Below, piece by piece: positions 36,698 to 45,577 of a stretch of 64,000 bases of DNA. The number at the start of each line of letters is the position of its first letter. Positions within the stretch are counted from its first letter, which is position 1. Where the stretch lies: assembly GCF_024053505.1 (NCBI RefSeq), contig NZ_JAMXQS010000001.1, positions 124,001-188,000 of the forward strand. Reading direction: 5' to 3'. Origin of the DNA: Mesorhizobium liriopis (GTDB lineage: Bacteria > Pseudomonadota > Alphaproteobacteria > Rhizobiales > Rhizobiaceae). The notes below the pieces were generated by a model. The model saw only the letters and a list, made by a program, of their open reading frames with translations, did no database searches and was not told the DNA's origin. A program made the translations under genes and the position numbers.

Positions 36698-37408
36698 GTG
36701 CGTTCGCAACATATTGTCGGCGCGTTTGATGCCGAGCTTCAGGGTCTGTCTCGCCGGATAGCCGCCATGGGCGGCATGGCCGAGCGCATGGTGGAGGAGG
36801 CCGCGACCGCCTTGCGCCGTGGCGATCTGAGCCTTGCCGACCATGTGATCGCGTCAGACGAGCGCCTCGATGCGGCCCAGCGCGAACTGGACGAGACCGT
36901 GGTTTCGCTGCTCGCCCGCCGCCAGCCCTTGGCCGGCGACCTGCGCGAGATCGTGGCCGCCCTGCGCATCGGCGCCGACCTCGAGCGCGTCGGCGACCTC
37001 GCCAAGAATGTCGCCAAGCGCCTCGGCGCGGTGGACGCCGGCGAGCGTCCGCGGGAATTGCAGAGCGGTCTCGATGCGCTGGCGGAAGCCGCCCAATCCC
37101 AGCTCAAGGACGTGCTCGACGCCTACGCCACGCGCACGGCCGACCGCTTGGCACCCATGCGCGACCGCGACCGCGAGATCGACACGGTCTTCACGTCACT
37201 GTTTGGCAGCTTGCTGGAGGCGATGATGAACGAGCCGCGCACGATCACGGCGTCCACCCATCTGCTTTTCTGCATCAAGAATTTCGAGCGCATCGGCGAC
37301 CACGCCACCAACATTGCCGAAACGGTCTTCCAGATGGTCACCGGCCACGAAATGCCTGCGGACCGCCCCAAGGCCGACCGCACCCACTCCCTTTCAGGCG
37401 CGGCCTAA
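36698..37408 (+). CDS. phoU: Phosphate signalling complex protein PhoU
   Basis: 236 residues, two PhoU helical-bundle repeats. Metal/phosphate-signalling landmarks: RIAAMGGMAERMVEEA, IGADLERVGDLAKNVAKR (first ExxxD motif) and KNFERIGDHATNIAETVF (second). PhoU links the Pst transporter to PhoR and keeps the Pho regulon off in high phosphate. The start is GTG with GAAGGAGGA at 9 bases. It lies directly downstream of phoR, with no pst genes between. Confidence 0.93.
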   Translation: MRSQHIVGAFDAELQGLSRRIAAMGGMAERMVEEAATALRRGDLSLADHVIASDERLDAAQRELDETVVSLLARRQPLAGDLREIVAALRIGADLERVGDLAKNVAKRLGAVDAGERPRELQSGLDALAEAAQSQLKDVLDAYATRTADRLAPMRDRDREIDTVFTSLFGSLLEAMMNEPRTITASTHLLFCIKNFERIGDHATNIAETVFQMVTGHEMPADRPKADRTHSLSGAA

Positions 37409-37439
37409 AAACCAATGACTTGGCGCAACGCAGAACAGC

Positions 37440-37570
37440 CGAGAAAATTCATTTCGGCGAGTCAGCTGAGAGTGCCGGCGAGAACCGGAGCGCAGCGTAC
37501 ATTCGTACGTGAGCACCGGAAGCGCAGCCGGTGCCCGCAGATGGCCGCCGAAGCGGGTTTAATCGACTGT
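37440..37570. repeat. Intergenic block with short direct and inverted repeats
   Basis: Between phoU and gcrA: ACCGGAGCGCAG (37484-37495) is nearly repeated as ACCGGAAGCGCAG (37515-37527), flanking a small hairpin CGTAC-ATTC-GTACG (37496-37509). A further ACCGG/CCGGT pair is nearby. It looks like a dispersed rhizobial intergenic motif rather than a gene, and no ribosome-binding site fits the open frames. Other copies cannot be confirmed from this window alone. Confidence 0.4.
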
Positions 37571-37571
37571 T

Positions 37572-38114
37572 CTATCGGATGCGGCGGCGTTCCGAGGCCG
37601 GCTGAAACGCGATCTTCGCGTGGTAGCGGCAGTAAGGGCCGGTATCGGCACAATCATTGCCGCAGAAGTTGAAGTCTTCCGACAGCGGGTCGCCGTTCGG
37701 CCATTTGCAGGTCCGCTCGGTCAGCTGCACGAGGCGAAGGCGGCGCGAGATCGGCACCACCACATTGTCGGACGGATTGACGGGGCGCTGATAGACCTGC
37801 GGTGCGGCGTCGAACTCCGCCTGCAGCGCAGTCGCGCCGATGCTGGCGGTCACGGGCCGCATCACCTGGGCGGCCGCCACGACGGCTTTCGCCGTCATCT
37901 GCACCTGTGTCGAGACGATGGCGGCGGGTGCCGCCTTCTTCTTGACCACGGGCGCTGCGGCGGCACGGCCGCGATTGTTGAGCTTGAGGCGATGAACCTT
38001 GCCGATCACGGCATTACGGCTGACGCCGCCCAGCTGCGCTGCGATCTGGCTCGCGCTCAGCCCTTCTCCCCAAAGCTTGCCAAGGAGTTCAACACGCTCG
38101 TCCGTCCAGTTCAT
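37572..38114 (-). CDS. gcrA: GcrA cell cycle regulator
   Basis: 180 residues. The N-terminus MNWTDERVELLGKLWGEGLSASQIAAQLGGVSRNAVIGKVHRL is the diagnostic GcrA helix-turn-helix. The C-terminal sigma-70-interacting part carries TCKWPNGDP...FCGND...GPYCRYH, the conserved Cys/His set of the family. GcrA cooperates with CcrM methylation at GANTC sites to activate cell-cycle promoters in alphaproteobacteria. ATG 38114 is chosen because GcrA proteins begin MNWTDERV; the in-frame upstream extension is spurious. Confidence 0.96.
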   Translation of the reverse strand: MNWTDERVELLGKLWGEGLSASQIAAQLGGVSRNAVIGKVHRLKLNNRGRAAAAPVVKKKAAPAAIVSTQVQMTAKAVVAAAQVMRPVTASIGATALQAEFDAAPQVYQRPVNPSDNVVVPISRRLRLVQLTERTCKWPNGDPLSEDFNFCGNDCADTGPYCRYHAKIAFQPASERRRIR

Positions 38115-38398
38115 GAACATCCGCTCCATCGTCATATGCGGGCAGAATCCGTAAAAGTCCCGGCTACGCACCAGGGCGCCACTTCGAATTTCCGGGATCG
38201 GGATCTGCCGCGAGAAACCTGTCTTCAGATGGCCCTAAGATACAGGACCGACTGACTCGGTGACAAGAGTCCAGCTTGGGGCAAGATTCGCTTTTTTCGG
38301 TTTTCCCCAACTGTGCCGCTCCCGATTCTCGGTGCCGAAAGCTTGGAATGATCTGGCCCATTTGGGCGCGAAACCTTGTGTGACAAGGGTTTTGCGCG

Positions 38399-38472
38399 TT
38401 GACTTGGGACCCGGTCAGCCGTTAACAAACGCGAAGGGCCGCCACCCACCGGGCGGCTCTTTTGATTTTTTA
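38399..38472 (+). promoter_or_regulatory. Promoter-like sequence with immediate terminator-type hairpin, argD leader
   Basis: TTGACT (38399-38404), a 17-base spacer and TTAACA (38422-38427) form a plausible sigma-70 promoter. A 9-bp hairpin follows at once (38435-38443 with 38452-38460, loop of 8), with the U-rich tail CTCTTTTGATTTTTT. The argD start is 54 bases further on. This could be an attenuator of argD-argF or the 3' end of a short RNA. Confidence 0.5.
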
Positions 38473-38525
38473 CGGCCCCGGGCCAGATGCGGGGTCACGA
38501 CCCACGCGAAACCGGAGCCGAACCC

Positions 38526-39716
38526 ATGGCTGGTACCGCCCTCTACGATACGTTTGCTCGCGCGCCTCTGGCCTTCGAGCGAGGCGAGGGGGTCTGGCTC
38601 GAAACGCGAGAAGGCGAGCGCTTCCTCGATTTCGCGGCCGGCATTGCGGTGAATTCGCTGGGCCATTCCCACCCGCATCTCGTGAAGGCCCTGCAGGAGC
38701 AGGCGGCCAAGCTCTGGCACGTCTCGAACCTTTACGAGATCCCCGATCAATCCCGCCTCGGTGAGCGGCTGGCTGCCAACACCTTCGCCGACAAGGTATT
38801 CTTCACCAATTCCGGTGCGGAAGCCTTGGAATGCGCCATCAAGACCGCGCGCCGCTATCACTATGCCAAGGGCGCACCGGAGCGCTTCCGGATCGTCACA
38901 TTCGAGGGTGCTTTCCACGGCCGCACGCTCGCCACCATCGCGGCCGGCGGCCAGAAGAAATATCTGGAAGGCTTTGGCCCCAAGGTCGAAGGCTTCGATC
39001 AGGTGCCTTTCGGTGATTGGGCGGCGCTCGAGGCGGTCGTAGGTCCCGAGACCGCCGCGATCCTGATCGAACCGGTGCAGGGTGAGGGTGGCGTACGCCC
39101 CGTGGAGGCGTCCTTCCTGCAGAAGCTGCGCAAACTCTGCGACGATCAGGGCATGCTCCTGATCTATGACGAGGTCCAGTGCGGCATCGGGCGCACCGGC
39201 AAGCTCTTCGCCTATGAGTGGTCGAATGCCGTGCCCGACATCATGGCCATCGCCAAGGGCATCGGCGGCGGCTTTCCCGTCGGCGCGTGTCTCGCGACTG
39301 CCGAGGCCGCGTCCGGCATGGTCGCCGGCGTCCACGGCACCACCTTCGGCGGCAACCCGCTCGCCATGGCGGTCGGCAATGCCGTGCTTGACGTGGTGCT
39401 GGAGGAAGGCTTCCTCGATGAGGTGTCGCGCAAGGCGCTTCTGATGAAACAGGGCCTGGCCGAGATCGCCGATGCCTTCCCCGATGTGGTCGCCGAAATC
39501 CGTGGCACGGGCCTGATGCTCGGCATCAAATGCGTCGTGCCGAACGGCGAACTCGTCGGCGCCATGCGTGACCAGAAGATGCTGGCCGTTGCCGCCGGCG
39601 ACAATGTCGTGCGCCTCTTGCCGCCCCTCAACATCACGGATGACGAAATCCGCGAGGGCCTCAACCGCATCCGTTCGAGCGCCGAAGCCCTGTCGCACAA
39701 GCTCAAGGCAGCATGA
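38526..39716 (+). CDS. argD: Acetylornithine/N-succinyldiaminopimelate aminotransferase
   Basis: 396 residues, a class III PLP aminotransferase. Signatures: [58 protein letters not shown] and [17 protein letters not shown] with the PLP Lys, then [10 protein letters not shown]. It converts N-acetylglutamate semialdehyde to acetylornithine in arginine synthesis. The product feeds, via ornithine, into the carbamoyltransferase encoded by the next gene, whose start overlaps this stop. ATG 38526 has GGAG 9 bases upstream. A hairpin leader precedes the gene. Confidence 0.95.
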   Translation: MAGTALYDTFARAPLAFERGEGVWLETREGERFLDFAAGIAVNSLGHSHPHLVKALQEQAAKLWHVSNLYEIPDQSRLGERLAANTFADKVFFTNSGAEALECAIKTARRYHYAKGAPERFRIVTFEGAFHGRTLATIAAGGQKKYLEGFGPKVEGFDQVPFGDWAALEAVVGPETAAILIEPVQGEGGVRPVEASFLQKLRKLCDDQGMLLIYDEVQCGIGRTGKLFAYEWSNAVPDIMAIAKGIGGGFPVGACLATAEAASGMVAGVHGTTFGGNPLAMAVGNAVLDVVLEEGFLDEVSRKALLMKQGLAEIADAFPDVVAEIRGTGLMLGIKCVVPNGELVGAMRDQKMLAVAAGDNVVRLLPPLNITDDEIREGLNRIRSSAEALSHKLKAA

Positions 39717-40645
39717 TGAGCCAGCCGCGCCACTTCACCGACCTGTCCGCCGTTTCGCCTGAAACACTGCGCGACATCCTCAGCGACGCCGCGATCCGCA
39801 AGGCCGCCCTCAAGCGTGGCGAGCGCTCAAAGCCGCTCGAAGGCAAGGTGCTCGCCATGATCTTCGACAAGCCTTCGACGCGCACCCGCGTGTCCTTCGA
39901 GGTCGGCATGCGCCAGCTCGGCGGCGAAACGCTGGTGCTTTCGGGCACCGACATGCAGCTCGGCCGTGCCGAAACCATTGCCGATACGGCCAAAGTGCTG
40001 TCGCGCTATGTCGATGCCATCATGATCCGCACAACCGATCATGCGCGCCTCATCGAACTCACCGAGAACGCCACAATCCCCGTGATCAACGGCCTGACCG
40101 ACGACACGCATCCATGCCAGATCATGGCCGATGTGATGACCTTCGAAGAGCATCGCGGGTCGATCAAGGACAAGCTCGTCACCTGGACCGGCGATGGCAA
40201 CAACGTTCTCCATTCCCTGATGGAAGGCTCCGCCCGCTTCGGCTTCCGCTTGAACGTCGCGGTGCCCCAAGGCAGCGAACCCGAGCCGCGCTTCAGCGAC
40301 TGGGCCAACACCCATGGCGGGCGCGTCGCCTTCCACTCGAGCGCGGAAGCGGCGGTGGACGGCTCGGATGCGGTCGTGACCGATTGCTGGGTGTCCATGA
40401 ACCAGGAGCACCGCGCGCGCGGCCACAACATCTTCCAGCCTTATCAGGTCAACGAGGCGCTCATGCGCCACGCGAACAAGGGCGCGCTCTTCATGCATTG
40501 CCTGCCCGCCCATCGCGGCGAGGAGGTGACGGACGCGGTGATCGACGGCCCGCAATCGGTGGTCTTCGACGAGGCCGAGAACCGCCTGCACGCGCAAAAG
40601 GCCATCCTCGCCTGGTGCCTGGGAGCGGCCCCGCTCGACGGTTGA
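39713..40645 (+). CDS. argF: Ornithine carbamoyltransferase
   Basis: 310 residues. The carbamoyl-phosphate-binding motif is [13 protein letters not shown] (about 46-58); further signatures are [27 protein letters not shown], and the ornithine-loop [15 protein letters not shown]. Catalyses ornithine plus carbamoyl phosphate to citrulline. The start (ATGATGA) overlaps the argD stop, so translation is coupled; either of two adjacent ATG codons (39713 or 39716) may be used. Confidence 0.96.
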   Translation: MMSQPRHFTDLSAVSPETLRDILSDAAIRKAALKRGERSKPLEGKVLAMIFDKPSTRTRVSFEVGMRQLGGETLVLSGTDMQLGRAETIADTAKVLSRYVDAIMIRTTDHARLIELTENATIPVINGLTDDTHPCQIMADVMTFEEHRGSIKDKLVTWTGDGNNVLHSLMEGSARFGFRLNVAVPQGSEPEPRFSDWANTHGGRVAFHSSAEAAVDGSDAVVTDCWVSMNQEHRARGHNIFQPYQVNEALMRHANKGALFMHCLPAHRGEEVTDAVIDGPQSVVFDEAENRLHAQKAILAWCLGAAPLDG

Positions 40646-40647
40646 TC

Positions 40648-40663
40648 GAAGCGAAAACGCTTC
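40648..40663 (+). terminator. Short hairpin after argF
   Basis: GAAGCG-AAAA-CGCTTC forms a 6-bp stem with a GNRA-like AAAA loop 3 bases after the argF stop, followed by CTATCTT. It is a weak terminator at best; hslO starts 75 bases later. Confidence 0.35.
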
Positions 40664-40738
40664 CTATCTTGGGGCGAACTCCTTCTCGTCCCACTCGCAC
40701 ATCCCGCTCGGCTTATTTGAGCGGAAGGATACCATGCC

Positions 40739-41737
40739 ATGCAGCTTTCCTCTGCCACCGGCACCCATGAACCCCGCCTGGGCGAATTCGGTTTCGCCGG
40801 CGACGATCATGTCGTGCCCTTCGAAGTCGGCGCGCTCGATATTCGCGGCCGCGCGGTGCAGCTTGGGGGCCTTCTGGATTCGATCCTGAGCCGGCACGAC
40901 TATCCCGAGCCCGTCGCGCGCCTTCTCGGCGAGGCTATCGTGGTCACGGTTCTGCTCGGCACCTCGCTCAAATTCGAAGGCAAGTTCATCTTCCAGACTC
41001 GGTCCGAGGGTCCGGTGGACATGCTGGTGGTGGATTTCGCGACACCCCGCGCGGTGCGCGCCTACGCCCGCTTCGACCCCGAGCGGGTGGCCGACGCGAT
41101 TGCCCGCAATGAGGCGTCACCCGAAGCGCTGCTCGGCCGGGGCGTGCTGGCACTTACCATCGATCAGGGCGAATACACCCAGCGCTATCAGGGCATCGTC
41201 GAACTCGACGGTGCCTCGCTGGAGGAGGCCGCGCGCCGCTATTTCCGCCAGTCGGAGCAGATCCCGACCGATGTGCGACTGGCGGTCGCCAAGCAGCTTC
41301 GCCCCGGCGGCGAACAGCATTGGCGCGCCGGCGGCCTGCTGGTGCAGTTCCTGCCCGAAGCGCCCGAGCGCCTGCGCATGCCCGACCTGCCCGGCGGCGA
41401 CGGTGCGGACGAGGCCGATCACGCCTTCACCGACAATGCCTGGCTCGAAGTGCAGGCCTTGATGGCGACCGTCGAAGCCGGCGAGCTCACCGATCCGACT
41501 GTCGGCACGGAGCGCTTGCTGTTCCGGCTCTTCCACGAGCATGGCGCGCGCGTCTTCGAAGGCGTTCAGGTCGTGGACGAATGCACCTGCTCGCGCGATC
41601 GTATCGCGGACGTTCTTCGCGGCTTCACCGCCGAGGAGATCACCGAAAGCACCGAAGACGGCAAGATCGAAGTCGCCTGCGAGTTCTGCTCGACCTCCTA
41701 CGTGTTCGACCCCGCCGAGTTCGCGCCCAAGAGCTAA
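40739..41737 (+). CDS. hslO: Redox-regulated Hsp33 chaperone
   Basis: 332 residues, Hsp33. The N-terminal substrate-binding domain begins near DDHVVPFEVGALDIRGRAVQL, with LLGEAIVVTVLLGTSLKFEGKF. The C-terminal zinc redox switch has the CxC plus CxxC arrangement: DECTCSRDRI and CEFCSTSYVF. It is activated under oxidative stress by disulfide formation and prevents aggregation. A GGAAGGA lies upstream of the ATG. The stop overlaps the convergent DUF4239 gene by 4 bases. Confidence 0.95.
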   Translation: MQLSSATGTHEPRLGEFGFAGDDHVVPFEVGALDIRGRAVQLGGLLDSILSRHDYPEPVARLLGEAIVVTVLLGTSLKFEGKFIFQTRSEGPVDMLVVDFATPRAVRAYARFDPERVADAIARNEASPEALLGRGVLALTIDQGEYTQRYQGIVELDGASLEEAARRYFRQSEQIPTDVRLAVAKQLRPGGEQHWRAGGLLVQFLPEAPERLRMPDLPGGDGADEADHAFTDNAWLEVQALMATVEAGELTDPTVGTERLLFRLFHEHGARVFEGVQVVDECTCSRDRIADVLRGFTAEEITESTEDGKIEVACEFCSTSYVFDPAEFAPKS

Positions 41738-42525
41738 CGGTCAGGCGGCAGCGCCTTGCCCAGATCCCCTTCGAGCAGCCGCACGAAGGGGAGGGGCTCC
41801 AGCTTTCCGGGCTCCGCGAACGGGTTCGAGAAGGCGTAGATGAAGAACAGGATCATCCCCGAATAAGCGCCGAACACGGCGAACAGCACCATATGCGTGC
41901 GCGTCGGGCGGTAGACGTAGAATGGCACGGCGAGCAGCACGAGCCCGATCAGCGCGGGCGCCCAGAACAGCTCGCTGAACCGGTCGAGCACGGACGATTC
42001 CCGCATCTGCCGGAACCCTGCAATGTCGGTCGCCCGTCCACGCATGCGGTTGGCAAGGAATGTCTGCCGGTCCGACTGCGGCGTGAGGTCGAGAAGCTGG
42101 TTGTAGATCCGGTCCCAATCGACCCAGGCCTGCGCCGATAGGCCCTTCTTCTCGCCGAGGTCATGCCATTCCACCGTCACCACGGTCCGCACATATTGCG
42201 CAAGCCCGGCCCTGATAGGCTCGACGGGCGGCCCGCCATAGCGGTTGATGTCGTTGAAGATGTCGGCGACCGCGACCGCTTCTTGGGCGAGCGACGCGCG
42301 CACATCCTTGTAGTCGTCCAGCTCCTGCGCATAGACCAGCGCCAGGATCAGGCCATGAAGCGCAGCGATGCGGGTCGCGACCGATCCCGCCACATCATGC
42401 GTCCGATCGCCTTCCGCGCCGGGGCTCAGCAGTTTGCGCGCCCCATAATAGCTGCCCAGCATGATCGTCACCGTGATCATCACGAACACGATGCCGATAA
42501 GCGCCGATACGACGAAACCGTCCAT
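41734..42525 (-). CDS. DUF4239 (bestrophin-like) membrane protein
   Basis: 263 residues with four predicted membrane helices arranged two and two: FVVSALIGIVFVMITVTIMLG (4-24), a second weak hydrophobic stretch at RIAALHGLILALVYAQEL (51-68), then LFWAPALIGLVLLAVPFYVY (about 188-207) and HMVLFAVFGAYSGMILFFIYAF (about 212-233). The central soluble part (70-185) is helical. This matches the bacterial DUF4239/bestrophin-like family of unknown function, possibly ion-channel related by distant similarity. Confidence 0.8.
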   Translation of the reverse strand: MDGFVVSALIGIVFVMITVTIMLGSYYGARKLLSPGAEGDRTHDVAGSVATRIAALHGLILALVYAQELDDYKDVRASLAQEAVAVADIFNDINRYGGPPVEPIRAGLAQYVRTVVTVEWHDLGEKKGLSAQAWVDWDRIYNQLLDLTPQSDRQTFLANRMRGRATDIAGFRQMRESSVLDRFSELFWAPALIGLVLLAVPFYVYRPTRTHMVLFAVFGAYSGMILFFIYAFSNPFAEPGKLEPLPFVRLLEGDLGKALPPDR

Positions 42526-42586
42526 GCCGCTCCTCCTCGCATCGAGGCTAGAAGCTCGCGCGCGGCGTTGGAAGTGGCGGCGGGGC

Positions 42587-42979
42587 TTAATTCACCGAAC
42601 GCTTGACGTTCGGCAGGTCGAGCGAGAAGGCGGGAATCGCGATGTCGAACTTTTCGCCCGTCTCGCTCACCATGGAATAACGGCCTTCCATGAAGCCGGA
42701 GGGCGTCGAGAGCGGGCAGCCCGAGGAATACTGGAAGCTGTCGCCCGGCGAGAGCGTCGGCTGCTCCCCGACCACGCCCGGTCCCCGCACTTCCTCGACA
42801 TGGCCCGTGGCATCCACGATGCGCCAGTATCGCGACACGAGCTGAACCGTTTCCTCGCTTTCATTGGCGACGGTCACGCGATAGGCCCACACATAGTGGC
42901 TGTCTTCCGCATCCGACTGGTCGGGAAGAAAGCTCGGTTCGACCTCGACCACGAGATTCCGCGTCACCGCGCGATACAT
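42587..42979 (-). CDS. apaG: Co2+/Mg2+ efflux protein ApaG
   Basis: 130 residues, a single ApaG immunoglobulin-like domain: [29 protein letters not shown], then [38 protein letters not shown], the conserved core including the GxGVVGxxP loop. ATG 42979 ([15 protein letters not shown]) matches the family start; a longer in-frame extension is atypical. ApaG is linked to divalent metal resistance, but its molecular role is unclear. Confidence 0.93.
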   Translation of the reverse strand: MYRAVTRNLVVEVEPSFLPDQSDAEDSHYVWAYRVTVANESEETVQLVSRYWRIVDATGHVEEVRGPGVVGEQPTLSPGDSFQYSSGCPLSTPSGFMEGRYSMVSETGEKFDIAIPAFSLDLPNVKRSVN

Positions 42980-43074
42980 GATGCTCTGCCTGCGTATGCC
43001 ATGGCTGGGATTTCGGTCCCCAAGCGGCATTCGTCAAGGTATGGCGTGGTGGAAGGCAGAGGGAGAAGGCGAGG

Positions 43075-43680
43075 ATGTTGGATGGCTGGGCGCGCCGAAA
43101 GCTCGATCCTGCGCTCGGCAGGACAGGTGCCGCCCTAGCGCACCGTGGCATCTCCGCTGATGCCGTCACCTTCGCCGCCTTCGGCATCGGCATCGCCGCT
43201 GCCGCCGCTGCGGCTTGGGGTTGGTTTCTCTTCGCCCTCGTCCTGATGCTCGCGAGCCGCCTCGGCGACGGTCTCGACGGCGCGGTGGCCGGGCACACGC
43301 GCCGCACGGATCGCGGCGGCTTTCTCGACATCACCCTCGACTTCGCCTTCTATGGCGCCTTCCCCTTTGGCTTTGTCCTTTACGACCCCATCGCCAACGG
43401 TCTGGCGGGTGCGGCCCTCCTGCTCGCCTTCTACGTCAACGGCGCGAGCTTCCTCGCCTTCGCCATCATGGCCGAAAAGCGCGGCATGGCGAGCACCGCG
43501 CGCGGGCCGAAGTCGCTCTTCTTCACGACGGGCCTGGCGGAGGCGACCGAAACCATCGCCGCCTTCGCCCTGATGTGCCTGTTTCCGGCGTGGTTTCCGG
43601 TCATCGCCTGGACGTTCGCGGGCGTCACGGCCTATACGACCGTTTCGCGGCTCGTGCTGGCCTGGCGTACGATCGACTGA
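43075..43680 (+). CDS. CDP-alcohol phosphatidyltransferase family protein
   Basis: 201 residues with about six membrane helices. The catalytic region reads GDGLDGAVAGHTRRTDRGGFLDITLD (about 63-88), so the Asp residues of the family signature DGxxAR(x)G(x3)D(x3)D are present. The usual Arg after Ala is Gly here, and the spacing to the next Gly is one shorter. The family transfers a phosphatidyl group from CDP-diacylglycerol to an alcohol. The acceptor is not predictable. RBS GAAGGCGAGG precedes the start. Confidence 0.85.
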   Translation: MLDGWARRKLDPALGRTGAALAHRGISADAVTFAAFGIGIAAAAAAAWGWFLFALVLMLASRLGDGLDGAVAGHTRRTDRGGFLDITLDFAFYGAFPFGFVLYDPIANGLAGAALLLAFYVNGASFLAFAIMAEKRGMASTARGPKSLFFTTGLAEATETIAAFALMCLFPAWFPVIAWTFAGVTAYTTVSRLVLAWRTID

Positions 43681-43711
43681 GCGACTTCGACAACGCGTAG
43701 GGGCATCAAGC

Positions 43712-43734
43712 GACGCGGGATTTTCTCCCGCGTC
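43712..43734. terminator. Hairpin between convergent genes
   Basis: GACGCGGGA-TTTTC-TCCCGCGTC is a perfect 9-bp stem 32 bases after the phosphatidyltransferase stop and 16 bases from the VOC gene stop. No U-tract follows, but the position suits a shared terminator. Confidence 0.5.
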
Positions 43735-43749
43735 ACCTCGCGCCGATGG

Positions 43750-44178
43750 TCAAACGCCGAACGTCACCAACCCTTTCTCATCGATTTGCCAGGCCGGGTT
43801 CCACGCGATCTCCCAAGCATGGTTGTCAGGGTCGGCGACATAGCCGCGAAAGCCGCCATGCGCCGGCGCATCGGCGGGGCGCAAGATACGTCCGCCAAAT
43901 TGCAACAGCTGCTGCATGACGGTGTCGACATCGGCTTGCGCGGAAACATTGTGCGCCAGCGCGAAAGCCCCGCGCTGGCTCAGCCCGCTCTGCTGCATGT
44001 CCTTTTCCAGGCTGTCCCGTAGGAAGGTGCCGAGCACGAAGCCGTTCATCTGGTAGAAGACGATTTCATGGTTATCGAAAACCGGGACCCATCCGAAACC
44101 ATCGCAGTAGAACCGCTTCGAACGTTCAGTGCTGCTGATGCCGAGCGTGATGATCGAGATCTGCTGTTGCATATCCAT
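43750..44178 (-). CDS. VOC family (glyoxalase/bleomycin resistance-type) protein
   Basis: About 142 residues, two beta-alpha-beta-beta-beta modules: SIITLGISSTERSKRFYCDGFGWVPVF and GGFRGYVADPDNHAWEIAWNP, the latter with the typical DPDGNxxE-like metal ligand motif. The ligand could be an antibiotic, aldehyde adduct or aromatic compound; it is not predictable. ATG 44178 is used because the upstream in-frame extension is Arg/Ala-rich and atypical. Gene alone on its strand. Confidence 0.85.
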   Translation of the reverse strand: MDMQQQISIITLGISSTERSKRFYCDGFGWVPVFDNHEIVFYQMNGFVLGTFLRDSLEKDMQQSGLSQRGAFALAHNVSAQADVDTVMQQLLQFGGRILRPADAPAHGGFRGYVADPDNHAWEIAWNPAWQIDEKGLVTFGV

Positions 44179-44365
44179 GGCCTTTCGTTCGCCCCGCCTG
44201 ATTGCAAGGACGTGAAAGCCATGGGACGCCATCCGAACGTGGACGGCGAAAGGACCCGCATGTTGCGAGGGCCGGGCCAACCGCACCGGCCTTTCCTGTT
44301 TTAGGCGCGACGAGTGTAAGCCTCGTAGCAACGCCAAGTCAAACCGCCGACCGGCCCTCCGAGCT

Positions 44366-45559
44366 TCAGCCCTGACGCGCCGCCTTCAACGCCTGAGCCA
44401 CGTCTTCCAGCAGATCGTCCGTATCCTCCAGCCCCAGCGACAGCCGCAGCGTGCCGCCGCCGATGCCGAGTTCCGCGCGCGCCTCGTCCGACAGGTTCTT
44501 GTGCGTGGTGGTCGCGGGATGCGTGATCAGGCTCTTGGCATCGCCCAGATTGTTGGACATGCGGATCACCTTCAGCGCGTTCTCGAAGGCGAAGGCTGCC
44601 TTCTTGCCGCCTTCCACCTCGAAGCAGATCAGCGTCGAGCCGCCCTTCATCTGGCGCTTGGCGAGTTCGGCCTGCGGATGATCGGCGCGGCCGGGATAGA
44701 TCACCCGCGCGATGCCGGGCCGCTCGGCCAGGAAGTCCGCGACACGGCCCGCACTTTCCGTCTGCTGGCGCACGCGCAGCGAGAGGGTTTCGAGGCCCTT
44801 CAGCAGCGTCCAGGCATTGAAGGGCGACAGGCTCGGGCCCGTATGACGGAAGTAGTCGTGCAGGTTCTTGTCGATCCATTCCTTGTCGGAAAGGATCACG
44901 CCGCCCAAGCAGCGGCCCTGGCCGTCGATGTGCTTGGTCGCCGAATAGACGACGATATGTGCGCCGAGTTCGAGCGGCTTCTGCTGCAAGGGGGTCGCAA
45001 ACACGTTGTCCACCACGAGCCGCGCGCCCGCCTTGTTGGCGATCGCGGCCACGCCCGCGATGTCCACCAGTTCCAGGGTCGGATTGGTCGGGCTTTCGAG
45101 GAAAAACAGCTTGGTGTTGGGCTTCACCGCGTCCTGCCACTGGTTGAGGTCGCGCCCGTCCACCAGCGTGAACGCTACCCCATATTGCGGCATCAGCGTC
45201 TCGACGATCCAGCGACACGAGCCGAACAGCGCGCGGGCCGCCACCACATGGTCGCCCGCCTTCACCGAACACAGAAGCGCCGCAGCCACCGCCGCCATGC
45301 CGGAAGCCGTGGCGCGCGCATCCTCGGCCCCTTCCAGCGCGCACATGCGCTTTTCGAACATGTCCGTGGTCGGGTTGGAGTAGCGCGAATAGATGAAGCC
45401 CGGCAGCTCGCCCTTGAACCGCGCCTCGGCTTCTTCCGCCGTCTGGTAGACATAGCCTTGGGTCAGGAAGATCGCTTCGGAGGTTTCGCCGAATTCCGAA
45501 CGCAGCGTGCCTTCGTGCACGAGCCGTGTTGCAGGGCGCCAATTCGTCGTGTCAGCCAA
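44366..45559 (-). CDS. metZ: O-succinylhomoserine sulfhydrylase
   Basis: About 397 residues, a PLP-dependent trans-sulfuration enzyme (Cys/Met metabolism family). Signatures: FLTQGYVYQTAEEAEARF, RYSNPTTDMFEKRM, LVVDNVFATPLQQKPLELGAHIVVYSATKHIDGQGR with the PLP Lys, and the C-terminal SLGLEDTDDLLEDVAQAL. It makes homocysteine directly from O-succinylhomoserine and sulfide. A SAM-II riboswitch and terminator lie upstream. Start choice: GGAG (45569-45572) directly abuts an ATG at 45568, too close to use it, but is 9 bases from the TTG at 45559, which also gives the family-typical N-terminus; ATG 45568 is the alternative. Confidence 0.94.
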   Translation of the reverse strand: MADTTNWRPATRLVHEGTLRSEFGETSEAIFLTQGYVYQTAEEAEARFKGELPGFIYSRYSNPTTDMFEKRMCALEGAEDARATASGMAAVAAALLCSVKAGDHVVAARALFGSCRWIVETLMPQYGVAFTLVDGRDLNQWQDAVKPNTKLFFLESPTNPTLELVDIAGVAAIANKAGARLVVDNVFATPLQQKPLELGAHIVVYSATKHIDGQGRCLGGVILSDKEWIDKNLHDYFRHTGPSLSPFNAWTLLKGLETLSLRVRQQTESAGRVADFLAERPGIARVIYPGRADHPQAELAKRQMKGGSTLICFEVEGGKKAAFAFENALKVIRMSNNLGDAKSLITHPATTTHKNLSDEARAELGIGGGTLRLSLGLEDTDDLLEDVAQALKAARQG

Positions 45560-45577
45560 GATCGCCATCTCCAAAAC

